Assembly: GCA_964473865.1 (NCBI GenBank)
Contig: CAYYQN010000008.1
Location: forward strand, 1 to 64,000
Source of the DNA: CAIMUX01 sp964473865
Lineage (GTDB): Bacteria > Eisenbacteria > RBG-16-71-46 > CAIMUX01
Length of the DNA stretch: 64,000 bases
Direction: 5' to 3'
Shown here: in pieces, positions 25,935 to 34,336 of the stretch
Position numbering within the stretch: the first letter of the stretch is position 1
How the letters are laid out: each line of letters starts with the position of its first letter
The notes under the pieces: model-generated
What the model saw: the letters and a program-made list of their open reading frames with translations, nothing else
Databases searched by the model: none
Told to the model about the DNA's origin: nothing
Program-made: the position numbers and the translations under genes

Positions 25935-27119
25935 GTGGCTGCCGCCGTCCGGACCGGTCTCGACATCGTCGCGCGCGAGGGCCTGCGTCTGCCCGGACGC
26001 GGGCGCGCGGGACTTCTGTGCAACAACGCGGTGTGCGACGCCTCCCTGCGCGGCGCTCCGGAAGTCGTGCGCGAGTTGCCCGGGGTGAGACTGACGCGGA
26101 TCTTCTCGCCGCAGCACGGTTTTGCCGGCGAGAAACAGGACAACATGGTAGAGTCCCGCGACGGCATCCACCCCGGTACCGGCGTCCCGCTCGTCAGCCT
26201 CTATGGACGAGTGCGTGAGCCGGACGCCGAGATGCTTCACGGGCTCGACGCCTTGCTGATCGACCTGCCCGATGTCGGCACCCGGGTCTACACGTTCCTG
26301 GCCACGGCGTTACTCTGCCTGCGCGCATCGGCCCGCGCCGGTCTGCCGGTGATCGTCCTGGACCGGCCGAATCCGCTCGGCGGCGTGGCGGTGGAAGGAC
26401 CGGTACTGCGGCCGGAGTATGCGTCCTTCGTGGGGCTCATCCCGGTGCCGCAGCGCCACGGGCTCACCGCCGGTGAGTACTGCCGCTTCGGTGCGCGGGC
26501 GCTCGGCCTGGACCTCGACCTTTCGGTGATCGCCTGCGAAGGGTGGGAACGAGAGGTGCTCTTCCCCGGAACGGGCCTCCCCTGGGTTATGCCCTCTCCC
26601 AACCTGCCGACGTTCGAAGGACTGCTGGTCTATCCCGGGATGGTTCTGCTCGAAGGCACCAACCTCTCGGAGGGACGCGGCACCACCCGGCCGTTCGAAC
26701 TCTGGGGCGCCCCCTGGCTGGACCCCGGGCGGATTCCCGCGTCGGTGCGGCGCGGTCCGGGATACATCCTGCGCGAGGTCGCCTACCAACCGACCTTCCA
26801 CAAGTACGCGGGCCAGGATGTGCGCGGATTCCAGATCCACCCCACGGACCCGACACGATTCCGGCCGCTCGCTACGGCGGTGGCTCTGCTCGCCGCGGTG
26901 CGACGTGCCCATCCCGACTGCTTCGCCTGGCGCAATCCCCCCTATGAGTACGAGCACGATCGCATGCCGATCGACCTGATCGCCGGAACCGACGCCATGC
27001 GGCTCGCCGTGGATGCCGGGACGGAGGCCGAAGCGATCGCCGCCTCGTGGCGCGCCGAGGAGGAGGCGTTTCGGGCCGACCGCCGGGCGTTTCTCCTCTA
27101 CGGCAGCGGCGCCGCATGA
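25935..27119 (+). CDS. namZ: exo-beta-N-acetylmuramidase NamZ (DUF1343)
   Basis: 394 aa. The family releases terminal MurNAc from the non-reducing ends of peptidoglycan fragments. Family motifs are TRIFSPQHGFAGEKQDNMV, HPGTGVPLVSLYG, LIDLPDVGTRVYTF, DRPNPLGG, VPQRHGLTAGEY, NLPTFEGLLVYPGMVLLEGTNLSEGRGTTRPFE and DVRGFQIHPTD. No signal peptide is visible, which points to the cytosol or to an N-terminus that is not recognised. The GTG start has GAGG 7 nt upstream. The stop overlaps the ATG of the next gene (ATGA), a sugar kinase/nucleotidyltransferase fusion, so a shared MurNAc recovery role is likely. Confidence 0.9.
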   Translation: MAAAVRTGLDIVAREGLRLPGRGRAGLLCNNAVCDASLRGAPEVVRELPGVRLTRIFSPQHGFAGEKQDNMVESRDGIHPGTGVPLVSLYGRVREPDAEMLHGLDALLIDLPDVGTRVYTFLATALLCLRASARAGLPVIVLDRPNPLGGVAVEGPVLRPEYASFVGLIPVPQRHGLTAGEYCRFGARALGLDLDLSVIACEGWEREVLFPGTGLPWVMPSPNLPTFEGLLVYPGMVLLEGTNLSEGRGTTRPFELWGAPWLDPGRIPASVRRGPGYILREVAYQPTFHKYAGQDVRGFQIHPTDPTRFRPLATAVALLAAVRRAHPDCFAWRNPPYEYEHDRMPIDLIAGTDAMRLAVDAGTEAEAIAASWRAEEEAFRADRRAFLLYGSGAA

Positions 27120-29278
27120 AAGGGATGATTCTCGCCGCAGGGTTCGGCACGCGGATGCTGCCGATCACTCGCTTCATCCCGAAGGCCCTGCTGCCGGTGG
27201 GGGCCCGGCCGCTTCTCGAATGGAACCTCCTCCACCTCGCCGCGTGTGGCGTGGACGACGTGGTGGTGAACGCGCATCACCTCGCCGCGGACATGCGGCA
27301 ATGGGCCGCCGCGCGCGCCGCTCGAGGGAATGCCCCGCTCCCCCGGGTGCGGCTCGTGGTCGAGAGGAGAATCCTCGGCACCGGAGGGGGAATCGCCAAC
27401 GCGGCGCACTGGCTGGATTCGGATCCCGTGGTGGTGGTGAATGCCGACCAGCTGTTCCGGCCCGACCTCGCCGCCGTGCGCCGCGCGCACGAAGCGGGCC
27501 GGTTCCTCGCGACCCTGGTCTGCGTGCGCGATCCACGACATGCCCAGATCCGCACGGAGGGTGCCCGCGTGGTCGAGATCGAAGCGCGCCCCGTCTTTGG
27601 GGACCCCGGACTGCTGACCTTCACCGGTCTCTACCTGCTGGCCCACGCGGCCGTGGACGCCCTCGTCCTCGCGGTCGGGGGCGAGGACCCGCCGGGCAGT
27701 CCGCAGGGCCCGGGGTCTGACGTTGGACCGGTGAGAATCGTGAGCACGGACCCGCGGGCGGCGGCGCCGGACGACTCCGGCTCCCCGCGTTTGGGGGGCG
27801 GCACGCAGTTCCTGGATGTCGTCACGCACTTCCGCCGGTGGATGGCGGAGGGACGGCTCGGGGTCCATCTCGTCGAGGACGAGCCGTTCCTGGAAGCCGG
27901 CACGCCGGAGGCCTACCTGGAACTGCTGCGGGAGGCCGCCTCGGTGCTCCCGGAGTCACGCTCCCCGCGCGTTCACCACTTCGGCTTCGTGACGGATGGC
28001 GCGCGGATCGCGGCCGACGCCTGGATCGAAGAGAGCGCGGTTCTCGACGGCGCCGTGGTGGCGCCGGGGGCCCGGGTGGTTCGGTCGATCCTCGGCCCGG
28101 GCGCAACGGCAAACGGCGAGGTGGCGCGGTCGATCGTCGCGCACGGCGAGTCGCGTCCGATTCGGCTGCTTCCCCGGAGCGAAGAAGACGCGCTGCGCCG
28201 GACTCTCGCCGGGCTGGATCCGGAGCTGGCGGGGCCGGACACCTCCATCCGCCTGCTGCAGGGGGACGGTTCGACCCGCCGCATTGCCCGCGTGGTGCGA
28301 CGCGCGCAGAGCCGGATTGCGGTCCTCCCGGCGCTTCCCGATCCGGAGGCCGCCTCGGTCTATCCGTGCCGGGAAGGAGACGATGTCCCGGACGAACCCG
28401 CGACCTTCGCGTACGTGGCCGGTCATCTCGAGCGGCTCGGAGTGCCGGTGGCCCGCGTCTACGCCCTAGACGCCGCTTCGCGCGTGTTGCTGCTCGAGGA
28501 CCTGGGAGACACCGACCTCTACGGTCTGGTGCGCGCCGCGCGGAGGGCCGAAGCCGAACCGGACCCGGACGGTCCGGCCGCGTGCTCGCGGCGGGGTCTC
28601 TCCACCTGCCGCGATGCCTATGAAGAGGCACTGGACATCCTCCATCGCATGCAGGCGCCGCCGCCGGTGCCGTTCGATCCGGGCCGCACGCGGAACCCCG
28701 ACTACGACGAGCCGTTCATCCTCCGATTCGAGGCCGACTACTTCCGGCGGGAGATGGTCCGCGGCCACTGCGGTCTGGAGCTGACAGATGCCGCGGGAGT
28801 CGAAGCCGACGCGGCGCGCGCCGCGGGCGACGCCGTCGGGGGAGCACCCCGGGTGTTCATGCACCGGGACTACCAATCCCGCAATCTCATGTGTACCCCG
28901 CGCGGCCTGGTGGTCATCGACTTTCAAGGCGCAAGACTCGGTCCTCCGGAATACGATCTGGCGGCTCTCGTCCTCGACCCCTACGCGGACCTGCCATCGC
29001 TTCTTCGCAGCGAGCTGGTGGAGCGGTTTCTCGACCGAACGACGCGGACTGCGGAGGAGCGCCGGACCGCGCGAACCCGGTATCGCGCCTGCGGGGTCAA
29101 CCGGATGCAGCAGGCGCTGGGAGCGTTTGGATATCTGGGCGGCCGCCTCGGACGGCCCGGCTTTCTCGAGCACGCCCCGGCGGCGGCCGCTCGACTGCGC
29201 GAACTGGCCGCCGGCGCCTATCCAAAGCTGGAGGCGCTGGCGGACCGAGTCATCCACGCACTCGCGGAGAAACCATGA
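27116..29278 (+). CDS. fused nucleotidyltransferase-sugar kinase (MurU-like + AmgK-like)
   Basis: 720 aa. Residues 1-280 are a GT-A nucleotidyltransferase like MurU (MILAAGFGTRMLPIT, PKALLPVGARPL, NADQLF). A Gly/Pro-rich insert lies at about 186-229. Residues about 295-345 are a short hexapeptide-type beta-helix (ADAWIEESAVLDGAVVAPGA). Residues about 360-720 form an APH-fold kinase with H583-R-D585 and N590 in HRDYQSRNLM and D602 in VIDFQGARLGPPEYDLA, as in AmgK. In Pseudomonas separate AmgK and MurU turn MurNAc into MurNAc-1-phosphate and then UDP-MurNAc. Here both would be one polypeptide coupled to NamZ. Activity on other sugars cannot be excluded. Confidence 0.85.
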   Translation: MKGMILAAGFGTRMLPITRFIPKALLPVGARPLLEWNLLHLAACGVDDVVVNAHHLAADMRQWAAARAARGNAPLPRVRLVVERRILGTGGGIANAAHWLDSDPVVVVNADQLFRPDLAAVRRAHEAGRFLATLVCVRDPRHAQIRTEGARVVEIEARPVFGDPGLLTFTGLYLLAHAAVDALVLAVGGEDPPGSPQGPGSDVGPVRIVSTDPRAAAPDDSGSPRLGGGTQFLDVVTHFRRWMAEGRLGVHLVEDEPFLEAGTPEAYLELLREAASVLPESRSPRVHHFGFVTDGARIAADAWIEESAVLDGAVVAPGARVVRSILGPGATANGEVARSIVAHGESRPIRLLPRSEEDALRRTLAGLDPELAGPDTSIRLLQGDGSTRRIARVVRRAQSRIAVLPALPDPEAASVYPCREGDDVPDEPATFAYVAGHLERLGVPVARVYALDAASRVLLLEDLGDTDLYGLVRAARRAEAEPDPDGPAACSRRGLSTCRDAYEEALDILHRMQAPPPVPFDPGRTRNPDYDEPFILRFEADYFRREMVRGHCGLELTDAAGVEADAARAAGDAVGGAPRVFMHRDYQSRNLMCTPRGLVVIDFQGARLGPPEYDLAALVLDPYADLPSLLRSELVERFLDRTTRTAEERRTARTRYRACGVNRMQQALGAFGYLGGRLGRPGFLEHAPAAAARLRELAAGAYPKLEALADRVIHALAEKP

Positions 29279-30855
29279 GCAAGGACATGGCCGCGGCCTC
29301 CCGCCGCACGATCGACCCGCGAGACCGTGCGTCCCGACCCGAGCCCGCGCTGCTCTGGTTTCGCCAGGACCTCCGCCTCTCCGACCATCCGGCTCTTCGG
29401 GCCGCCCTGGCCGCGGGGGGGCCGGTGATCCCGGTCTACATCTGGTCTCCGGAAGAGGAAGGGGGGTGGCCCCCGGGCGCGGCGGCGCGGTGGTGGATCC
29501 ATCACTCCCTAAAGCAGCTCGCCGCGGATCTGCGCGGTCGCGGCGGGCGGCTCATCATCCGTCGCGGTGGCGTCGTCGCGACGCTCGGGAAGCTCTGCCG
29601 GGAAACGGGCGCCCAACGGATCTTCTTCCACCGCCGCTACGAGCCGTACGCCCGCGCCCAGGAGGAACGCGTCCTCGCCGCCTTTCCGCCGGACTGTTCG
29701 GACAAGACCGGCGAGGATGACCTTCGCGCTCGCGGGCTCCGCCCCGCCGGCCCTCACGCCGCCAGGCCCCGGGCCGAACGGCACGAGTCGGCGCTGCTCT
29801 TCCGGCCCGAAGAGATCGCAACCAGACAGGGCCGTCCCTTCCAGGTCTTCACGCCCTTCTGGCGGGCCTGCCTCGACCGCCCCGCGCCCGCCGTTCCGCT
29901 GCCGGCGCCGCGCCTGGTGCCGGGTCCGGCCCGCTGGCCGACCTCGCTCGAACTCGATGAACTGGGGCTCACGCGGAGCAGCGATGGAAGCGCCGGACCG
30001 CGGGATGCCTGGCGGCCGGGCGAGGCCGGCGCCAACGCACAGCTGGCCGCGTTCTTGAAGACCGCCCTGGGCGGCTACCCCAGGGGGCGCGACCGGCCCG
30101 ACCTCCGGGCATCCTCGCGGCTCTCGCCGCACCTGCACCACGGCGAGCTCTCGCCGCGCCAGGTGTGGCATGCCACGCGCCGCCAAATGGCCCGGCGCGG
30201 CGAACCGGGTCTCCTGGCCGGAGCGGAAGCGTTCACGCGGCAGATCGGATGGCGCGAGTTCGCCTATCACCTGCTGGTTCACTTCCCGCACACCATGGAC
30301 CGTCCCCTCCGCGCGGAGTTCGCCGCCTTCCCCTGGGCGCGGAGTCATACCGGTCTGCGCGCGTGGCAACAGGGCCGCACCGGCTATCCGATCGTCGACG
30401 CCGGAATGCGAGAGCTGCGGGAGAGCGGATGGATGCACAACCGCGTCCGGATGATCGCCGCCTCATTCCTGGTAAAGGACCTGTTGATCCCCTGGATCGA
30501 AGGGGCCCGGTGGTTCTGGGATGCGCTGGTCGACGCGGACCTCGCCAACAACACGCTGGGCTGGCAGTGGGCGGCCGGATGCGGGGCCGACGCGGCCCCC
30601 TACTTCCGGATCTTCAATCCCGCGCTCCAGGGCTCACGGTTCGACCCGGAGGGGTCGTACGTCCGACGTTGGGTGCCGGAACTCGCGTCGCTGCCGGCGG
30701 CCCAGATACACTACCCCGACGAGTTCTCCGACACGCCGGAAGTTCGATCCGGGCGTATCATCAGACTGGCCTATCCGGCACCGATCGTGGACCATGGGGC
30801 GGCGCGGGCGCGGGCGCTCGCGGCACTGGCCGCAATGCGGGGGCGTGGGAGATGA
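29275..30855 (+). CDS. phrB: deoxyribodipyrimidine photolyase
   Basis: 526 aa class I CPD photolyase that uses FADH- and light to split cyclobutane pyrimidine dimers. The antenna-binding N-domain starts ALLWFRQDLRLSDHPAL. The FAD domain carries TRQIGWREFAYHLL, GRTGYPIVDAGMRELRESGWMHNRVRM, LIPWIEGARWFWDALVDADLANNTLGWQWAAG and DAAPYFRIFNP. ATG 29275 overlaps the previous stop by ATGA, so it is translated with the MurU-AmgK fusion, although no functional link is apparent. About 20 extra residues precede the conserved start. Confidence 0.95.
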   Translation: MSKDMAAASRRTIDPRDRASRPEPALLWFRQDLRLSDHPALRAALAAGGPVIPVYIWSPEEEGGWPPGAAARWWIHHSLKQLAADLRGRGGRLIIRRGGVVATLGKLCRETGAQRIFFHRRYEPYARAQEERVLAAFPPDCSDKTGEDDLRARGLRPAGPHAARPRAERHESALLFRPEEIATRQGRPFQVFTPFWRACLDRPAPAVPLPAPRLVPGPARWPTSLELDELGLTRSSDGSAGPRDAWRPGEAGANAQLAAFLKTALGGYPRGRDRPDLRASSRLSPHLHHGELSPRQVWHATRRQMARRGEPGLLAGAEAFTRQIGWREFAYHLLVHFPHTMDRPLRAEFAAFPWARSHTGLRAWQQGRTGYPIVDAGMRELRESGWMHNRVRMIAASFLVKDLLIPWIEGARWFWDALVDADLANNTLGWQWAAGCGADAAPYFRIFNPALQGSRFDPEGSYVRRWVPELASLPAAQIHYPDEFSDTPEVRSGRIIRLAYPAPIVDHGAARARALAALAAMRGRGR

Positions 30856-30910
30856 GCAGTCCAGGGAAACCACCAGGACCGCCCGGGCGGTACCGCGTCT
30901 CCGGCGAGCG

Positions 30911-31945
30911 ATGACCGACCGAGCGGGAACAGACGTCCGGCGGGAGATGCCGGACCGGCGGGACACGGGGGGACGACGGATTCTGGTCACCGGTTCCCGC
31001 GGTCTCCTGGGATCCACGCTGATACCGTTCCTGGTCGCGTCCGGACACGAGATCACCCGGCTGGTCCGGCCGCACGCGCAGGGATCCGCCACACCGCCTC
31101 CCGGTCCCGAGCCCACCCTGATCCCCCTCTCCCCCCCCGCCGGCGGACGCGAGGCCACCCTGGTCTGGGACCCCGCGGCCGGAACTCTGGAAACCGCCCC
31201 GATGGAAGGGTTCGACGCCGTCATCCATCTGGCGGGCGAGAGCATCGCCGCGGGGCGCTGGACTCCGGACGTCAAGGACCGGATTCTGCGGAGCCGCGTC
31301 GTGGGCACACACCTCCTTGCGGAGCGCCTGGGCTCTCTGAGAAACCCGCCCGAGGTCTTGGTCTGTGCGTCGGCCATCGGGTTCTATGGCTCCCGAGGCG
31401 ACTCCCTGACCGATGAGTCCGCCGGCCCGGGAGATGGATTCCTGGCCTCGGTCGTGCAGGCTTGGGAAGAAGCCGCCGATCCCGCGCGCGCCGCCGGAGT
31501 TCGCGTCGTTCACCTCCGCATCGGGATCGTGCTCACGCCTCGCGGAGGAGTCCTGGGGCGAATGCTGCCGGCTTTTCGGCTTGGCCTGGGCGCCCGGATG
31601 GGTGGTGGCCGGCAATACCTGAGCTGGATCGCCATCCCCGACCTGCTCCGCGTGTTCGCCTGGGTCCTCGCCGAACGACCGCTCTTCGGGCCGGTCAATG
31701 CGACGGCGCCGGAGCCGGTCACCAATGCCGAGTTCACGCGCGCGCTCGCCCGCGCTCTCGGCCGGCCGGCGTGGTTCGCCGTGCCGGCGTGGGCGTTGCG
31801 CCTGGGGCTCGGCGAAATGGCCGATCAGATGCTGTTGACCGGGGCGCGCGCGATCCCCGCGCGCCTCCTGGCCTCGGGCTTCGAGTTCGAGCATCCGCAG
31901 CTGGAGCCGGCGCTCCGGCATCTCCTCGGGAGGACGGGTGGCTGA
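30911..31945 (+). CDS. TIGR01777-family NAD-dependent epimerase/oxidoreductase (YfcH-like)
   Basis: 344 aa. Short-chain dehydrogenase fold with the nucleotide motif GSRGLLGS (28-35), FDAVIHLAGE (101-110), SRVVGTHLLAE, CASAIGFYGSRGD (with the Y in the active-site area) and VNATAPEPVTNAEF. The substrate of the YfcH/SulA family is not known with certainty. A Pro-rich insert lies at about 56-82. ATG 30911 has only a weak GGCGAG; an ATG at 30944 is an alternative. The stop overlaps the next start by 8 nt. Confidence 0.88.
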   Translation: MTDRAGTDVRREMPDRRDTGGRRILVTGSRGLLGSTLIPFLVASGHEITRLVRPHAQGSATPPPGPEPTLIPLSPPAGGREATLVWDPAAGTLETAPMEGFDAVIHLAGESIAAGRWTPDVKDRILRSRVVGTHLLAERLGSLRNPPEVLVCASAIGFYGSRGDSLTDESAGPGDGFLASVVQAWEEAADPARAAGVRVVHLRIGIVLTPRGGVLGRMLPAFRLGLGARMGGGRQYLSWIAIPDLLRVFAWVLAERPLFGPVNATAPEPVTNAEFTRALARALGRPAWFAVPAWALRLGLGEMADQMLLTGARAIPARLLASGFEFEHPQLEPALRHLLGRTGG

Positions 31946-32837
31946 CCGCCCCCTGCCGGCCGGGTACGGGGGGCGGGACTCGCTCGAGTGTCGGTTGACA
32001 ACGCTTCTGGGCCGCGGCGGGGTGCGGGAAACCGTCGGAACCTCACGGGAAGGAAGGCCGATCTACGGCTATCGCTGGGGCGACATCGGCGCGCCCGCGA
32101 CGCTCCTGATCTCGCTGCTGCACCCGATGGAGTGGATCGGGCTCGAGACGCATCTCGCGCTGCTGGAGAGTCTGCTTCGGCCCGAAGAAGCCCCCCCGGC
32201 GCTCCGTTCGATCCCCGTCGCCAATCCGGACGGCTTCGCCCGCGTGGAGACATCGTTGCGGCAGAGTCGCCCCCGCTGGGTGCGGGGCAATGCCGCCGGC
32301 GTCGACCTCAATCGGAACTTCCCGGTCGGGTATCGCTCCCGGCCGCTGCTCCTGCGTTTCTGGCCGCTCTACCGGCCCGGCCCCGGTCCGCTGAGCGAGC
32401 CGGAGACGGCGGCTGTCGCCCGCTGGATCGCGGGCGCGGCGGTCCGGCAGTCGCTCTCTCTGCACTCCTTTGGACGCCGGGTCTTCGTGCCTCCGGCCCG
32501 CGCGAGACGGGCTCTCCCCCTGACCGGCTCGATGCTGCAGGCGGCCCGGGCCGCCGCCGCGGGGAGCGGGTATCGCGCGCAGCAGCTCGGCCGGTGGTCC
32601 TGGTTCTTCCGGGCGTCCGGGACCGAGTTGGATTTCCTCCACGAGGTCACCGGGGCGCCGTCGTTTCTGGTGGAAGTCTCTGGCGGTGGATTCGCGCAGT
32701 GGGGGTCGCGCCGGCTGTTGCGGCCGTTCTACCTGTTCAATCCCGCGCAGCCGGCGCGAGAGGTCGCCCGGGTCCTGCCGGTGCTGCGGAGCCTGGTTCT
32801 GTCCGGCGGTCCGCTCGATCGATCCACTCCGCCATGA
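31938..32837 (+). CDS. M14-family zinc carboxypeptidase-like protein
   Basis: 299 aa without a signal peptide. Zinc ligands are in HPMEW (HxxE) and the later SLHSFG; GVDLNRNFPVGY is the substrate-binding arginine motif of M14 enzymes, and the catalytic glutamate is probably in SFLVEVSGG. It could trim amino acids from peptides, including wall peptides, but sequence does not settle this. GTG 31938 has GGGAGG 4 nt upstream. Its last 101 nt overlap the 3' end of the convergent TolB-like gene. Confidence 0.82.
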   Translation: MADRPLPAGYGGRDSLECRLTTLLGRGGVRETVGTSREGRPIYGYRWGDIGAPATLLISLLHPMEWIGLETHLALLESLLRPEEAPPALRSIPVANPDGFARVETSLRQSRPRWVRGNAAGVDLNRNFPVGYRSRPLLLRFWPLYRPGPGPLSEPETAAVARWIAGAAVRQSLSLHSFGRRVFVPPARARRALPLTGSMLQAARAAAAGSGYRAQQLGRWSWFFRASGTELDFLHEVTGAPSFLVEVSGGGFAQWGSRRLLRPFYLFNPAQPAREVARVLPVLRSLVLSGGPLDRSTPP

Positions 32838-33933
32838 AGATGTTCGTCTCGCCCGGCTTCTCGGCTCCGCGGTTGCTGGCGAACACCAACCGCTTCCCAT
32901 CGGGCGAGAACATGGGGAATCCGTCGAAGGTCGGGTCGAAGGTCACCTGCTCCACCGCCTTCGTCTCGATGTCCACCAGGAAGAGGTTGAAGTCGCGCTT
33001 CTTCGGATCTCCCACATTCGAGCTGAAGATGATCCGATCCCGCCCCGGCTGGAAGAACGGGCAGAAATTCGCGGCGCCGTTGTCCGTCAAGCGCACCTGA
33101 TCCGAACCGTCTGCATCCATCACCCAGATCTCGAGCTCGCTGGGCCGGATCAGCCCATCGCGCAGCAGTGCCCGGTATTCCTCCATCTTCTGCGCATCGC
33201 CGGGGCGCGCCGCCCGGTAGCAGATCCGCCGTCCGTCAGCCGAGAAGAATGCGCCCCCGTCGTAGCCGGGCGTGTGGGTGAGCTGCTTCACCCCGCTGCC
33301 GTCGGCGTTCATCCGGAAGAGCTCGAGGTCGCCGGTGCGGTCGGAGGTGAACACCAGGCTGCCGTCGGGTCCGGCCGTCGCCTCCGCGTCGTAGCCCGGC
33401 TCATCGGTCAGCCGGCGAAGACTCGAGCCGTCGCGACGAGCGCGGAAGATGTCGTAGTCGCGATACAGGGCCCAGACGTAGCCGCGCGAGAAGTCGGGCT
33501 CGGGCGGGCAGTCGGGCGACCCGAGATGGGTCGAGGAAAAGACCACCTCGCGGTCCCCCGGCAGGAAGTACGAGCAGGTACAGCGCCCCTGCCCGGTGCT
33601 CACCAGGCGCATCTCGCCGCCCTCGGCGGGCAACGTATAGATCTGGTCGCAGCCGGCCTCCCGAGGGGAGGACTGCAGGATGAGGTCCTTTCCGTCCCAC
33701 GAGAAGTACGCCTCGGCGTTCTCTCCGCCGTTGGTCAGTTGCCAGAGCCGCCGAAAGTGAACCTCCTCCGGACGAATCCAACCGCTGACTTCGATGCCCG
33801 AGCGGAAGACTCGGGCCGAGGTCTCGCCGGCCCCGGCCGGCGGCGACGTGACCAGGATCCAGGCCGCGGCGGCGGCGAGCGCCCGGGCCTGCGTCCGTCT
33901 CCGCGCCCGCCACTCGCGTCGGGGTCGTCTCAT
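32737..33933 (-). CDS. secreted TolB-like beta-propeller (PD40/WD40-like repeats)
   Basis: 398 aa. A twin-arginine-rich start (MRRPRREWRARRR) and a hydrophobic stretch form a probable signal peptide. About six repeats follow the pattern W..DG..L.F.S.R.GD..L....DGS...QLT, for example PGYDAEATAGPDGSLVFTSDRTGDLELFRMNADGSG. The closest architecture is the TolB propeller; it lacks the TolB N-domain and is probably a periplasmic binding protein. ATG 33933 has GGAGGAGG upstream. It overlaps the M14 gene tail by tail. Confidence 0.85.
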   Translation of the reverse strand: MRRPRREWRARRRTQARALAAAAAWILVTSPPAGAGETSARVFRSGIEVSGWIRPEEVHFRRLWQLTNGGENAEAYFSWDGKDLILQSSPREAGCDQIYTLPAEGGEMRLVSTGQGRCTCSYFLPGDREVVFSSTHLGSPDCPPEPDFSRGYVWALYRDYDIFRARRDGSSLRRLTDEPGYDAEATAGPDGSLVFTSDRTGDLELFRMNADGSGVKQLTHTPGYDGGAFFSADGRRICYRAARPGDAQKMEEYRALLRDGLIRPSELEIWVMDADGSDQVRLTDNGAANFCPFFQPGRDRIIFSSNVGDPKKRDFNLFLVDIETKAVEQVTFDPTFDGFPMFSPDGKRLVFASNRGAEKPGETNIFMAEWIDRADRRTEPGSAAPAGPGRPLAPAARD

Positions 33934-34087
33934 CTGTCCTCCTCCACGATTTCCGGAGCGGCGCAGACGCCCCGAGGCCCGCTTGGTCGCTCCGGCCCGT
34001 CGGCTGGCCACCCGGCACCGCCGTGCCGGATCCGGGGGTGCCGCCGAGTGTAGTCCCTCGACCGTGCGGATCGCGCCAAGGAATCAC

Positions 34088-34118
34088 TTGATCCCCCCCC
34101 CGGCCCTTCCGATAGACT
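34088..34118 (+). promoter_or_regulatory. candidate tRNA-Trp promoter
   Basis: TTGATC (34088-34093) and either GATAGA (34111, 17-nt spacer) or TAGACT (34113, 19-nt spacer). A GGTCCC-GAA-GGGACC hairpin (34125-34139) lies between it and the tRNA. Confidence 0.4.
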
Positions 34119-34143
34119 AGGTGCGGTCCCGAAGGGACCGAGT

Positions 34144-34216
34144 AGGCCAGTAGCTCAATTGGCAGAGTAGCGGTCTCCAAAACCGCGGGTTGGGGGTTCG
34201 AGTCCCTCCTGGCCTG
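34144..34216 (+). tRNA. trnW: tRNA-Trp (anticodon CCA)
   Basis: A 73-nt cloverleaf. The acceptor stem is AGGCCAG/CTGGCCT, the D arm GCTC/GAGT and the anticodon stem GCGGT/ACCGC with loop CTCCAAA (anticodon CCA). The T arm is GGGGG-TTCGAGT-CCCTC with one G-T pair, and the discriminator is G. The 3' CCA is not encoded. It is a single-gene unit with its own promoter and terminator and is not linked to secE-nusG here. Confidence 0.97.
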
Positions 34217-34245
34217 ATCCTCCGCCGCGTCGATCACGTGGCGCC

Positions 34246-34278
34246 CCACGGGCCCCATCCGGGGCCCGTGGTCGTTTT
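34246..34278 (+). terminator. rho-independent terminator after tRNA-Trp
   Basis: An 11-bp perfect stem CCACGGGCCCC / GGGGCCCGTGG with loop ATCC, followed by TCGTTTT. Confidence 0.9.
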
Positions 34279-34298
34279 CCGGCGCCGGCGGCCCCTTC

Positions 34299-34327
34299 TT
34301 GCAACAGACCAGATCACCCGGTAGGAT
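34299..34327 (+). promoter_or_regulatory. promoter of the glgC pair, -10 adjacent to the start codon
   Basis: TTGCAA (34299-34304), 17-nt spacer, TAGGAT (34322-34327). ATG begins 9 nt after the -10 box and no ribosome site lies between, so the mRNA would have a leader of about 0-3 nt. Confidence 0.6.
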
Positions 34328-34336
34328 GCCCACGCG

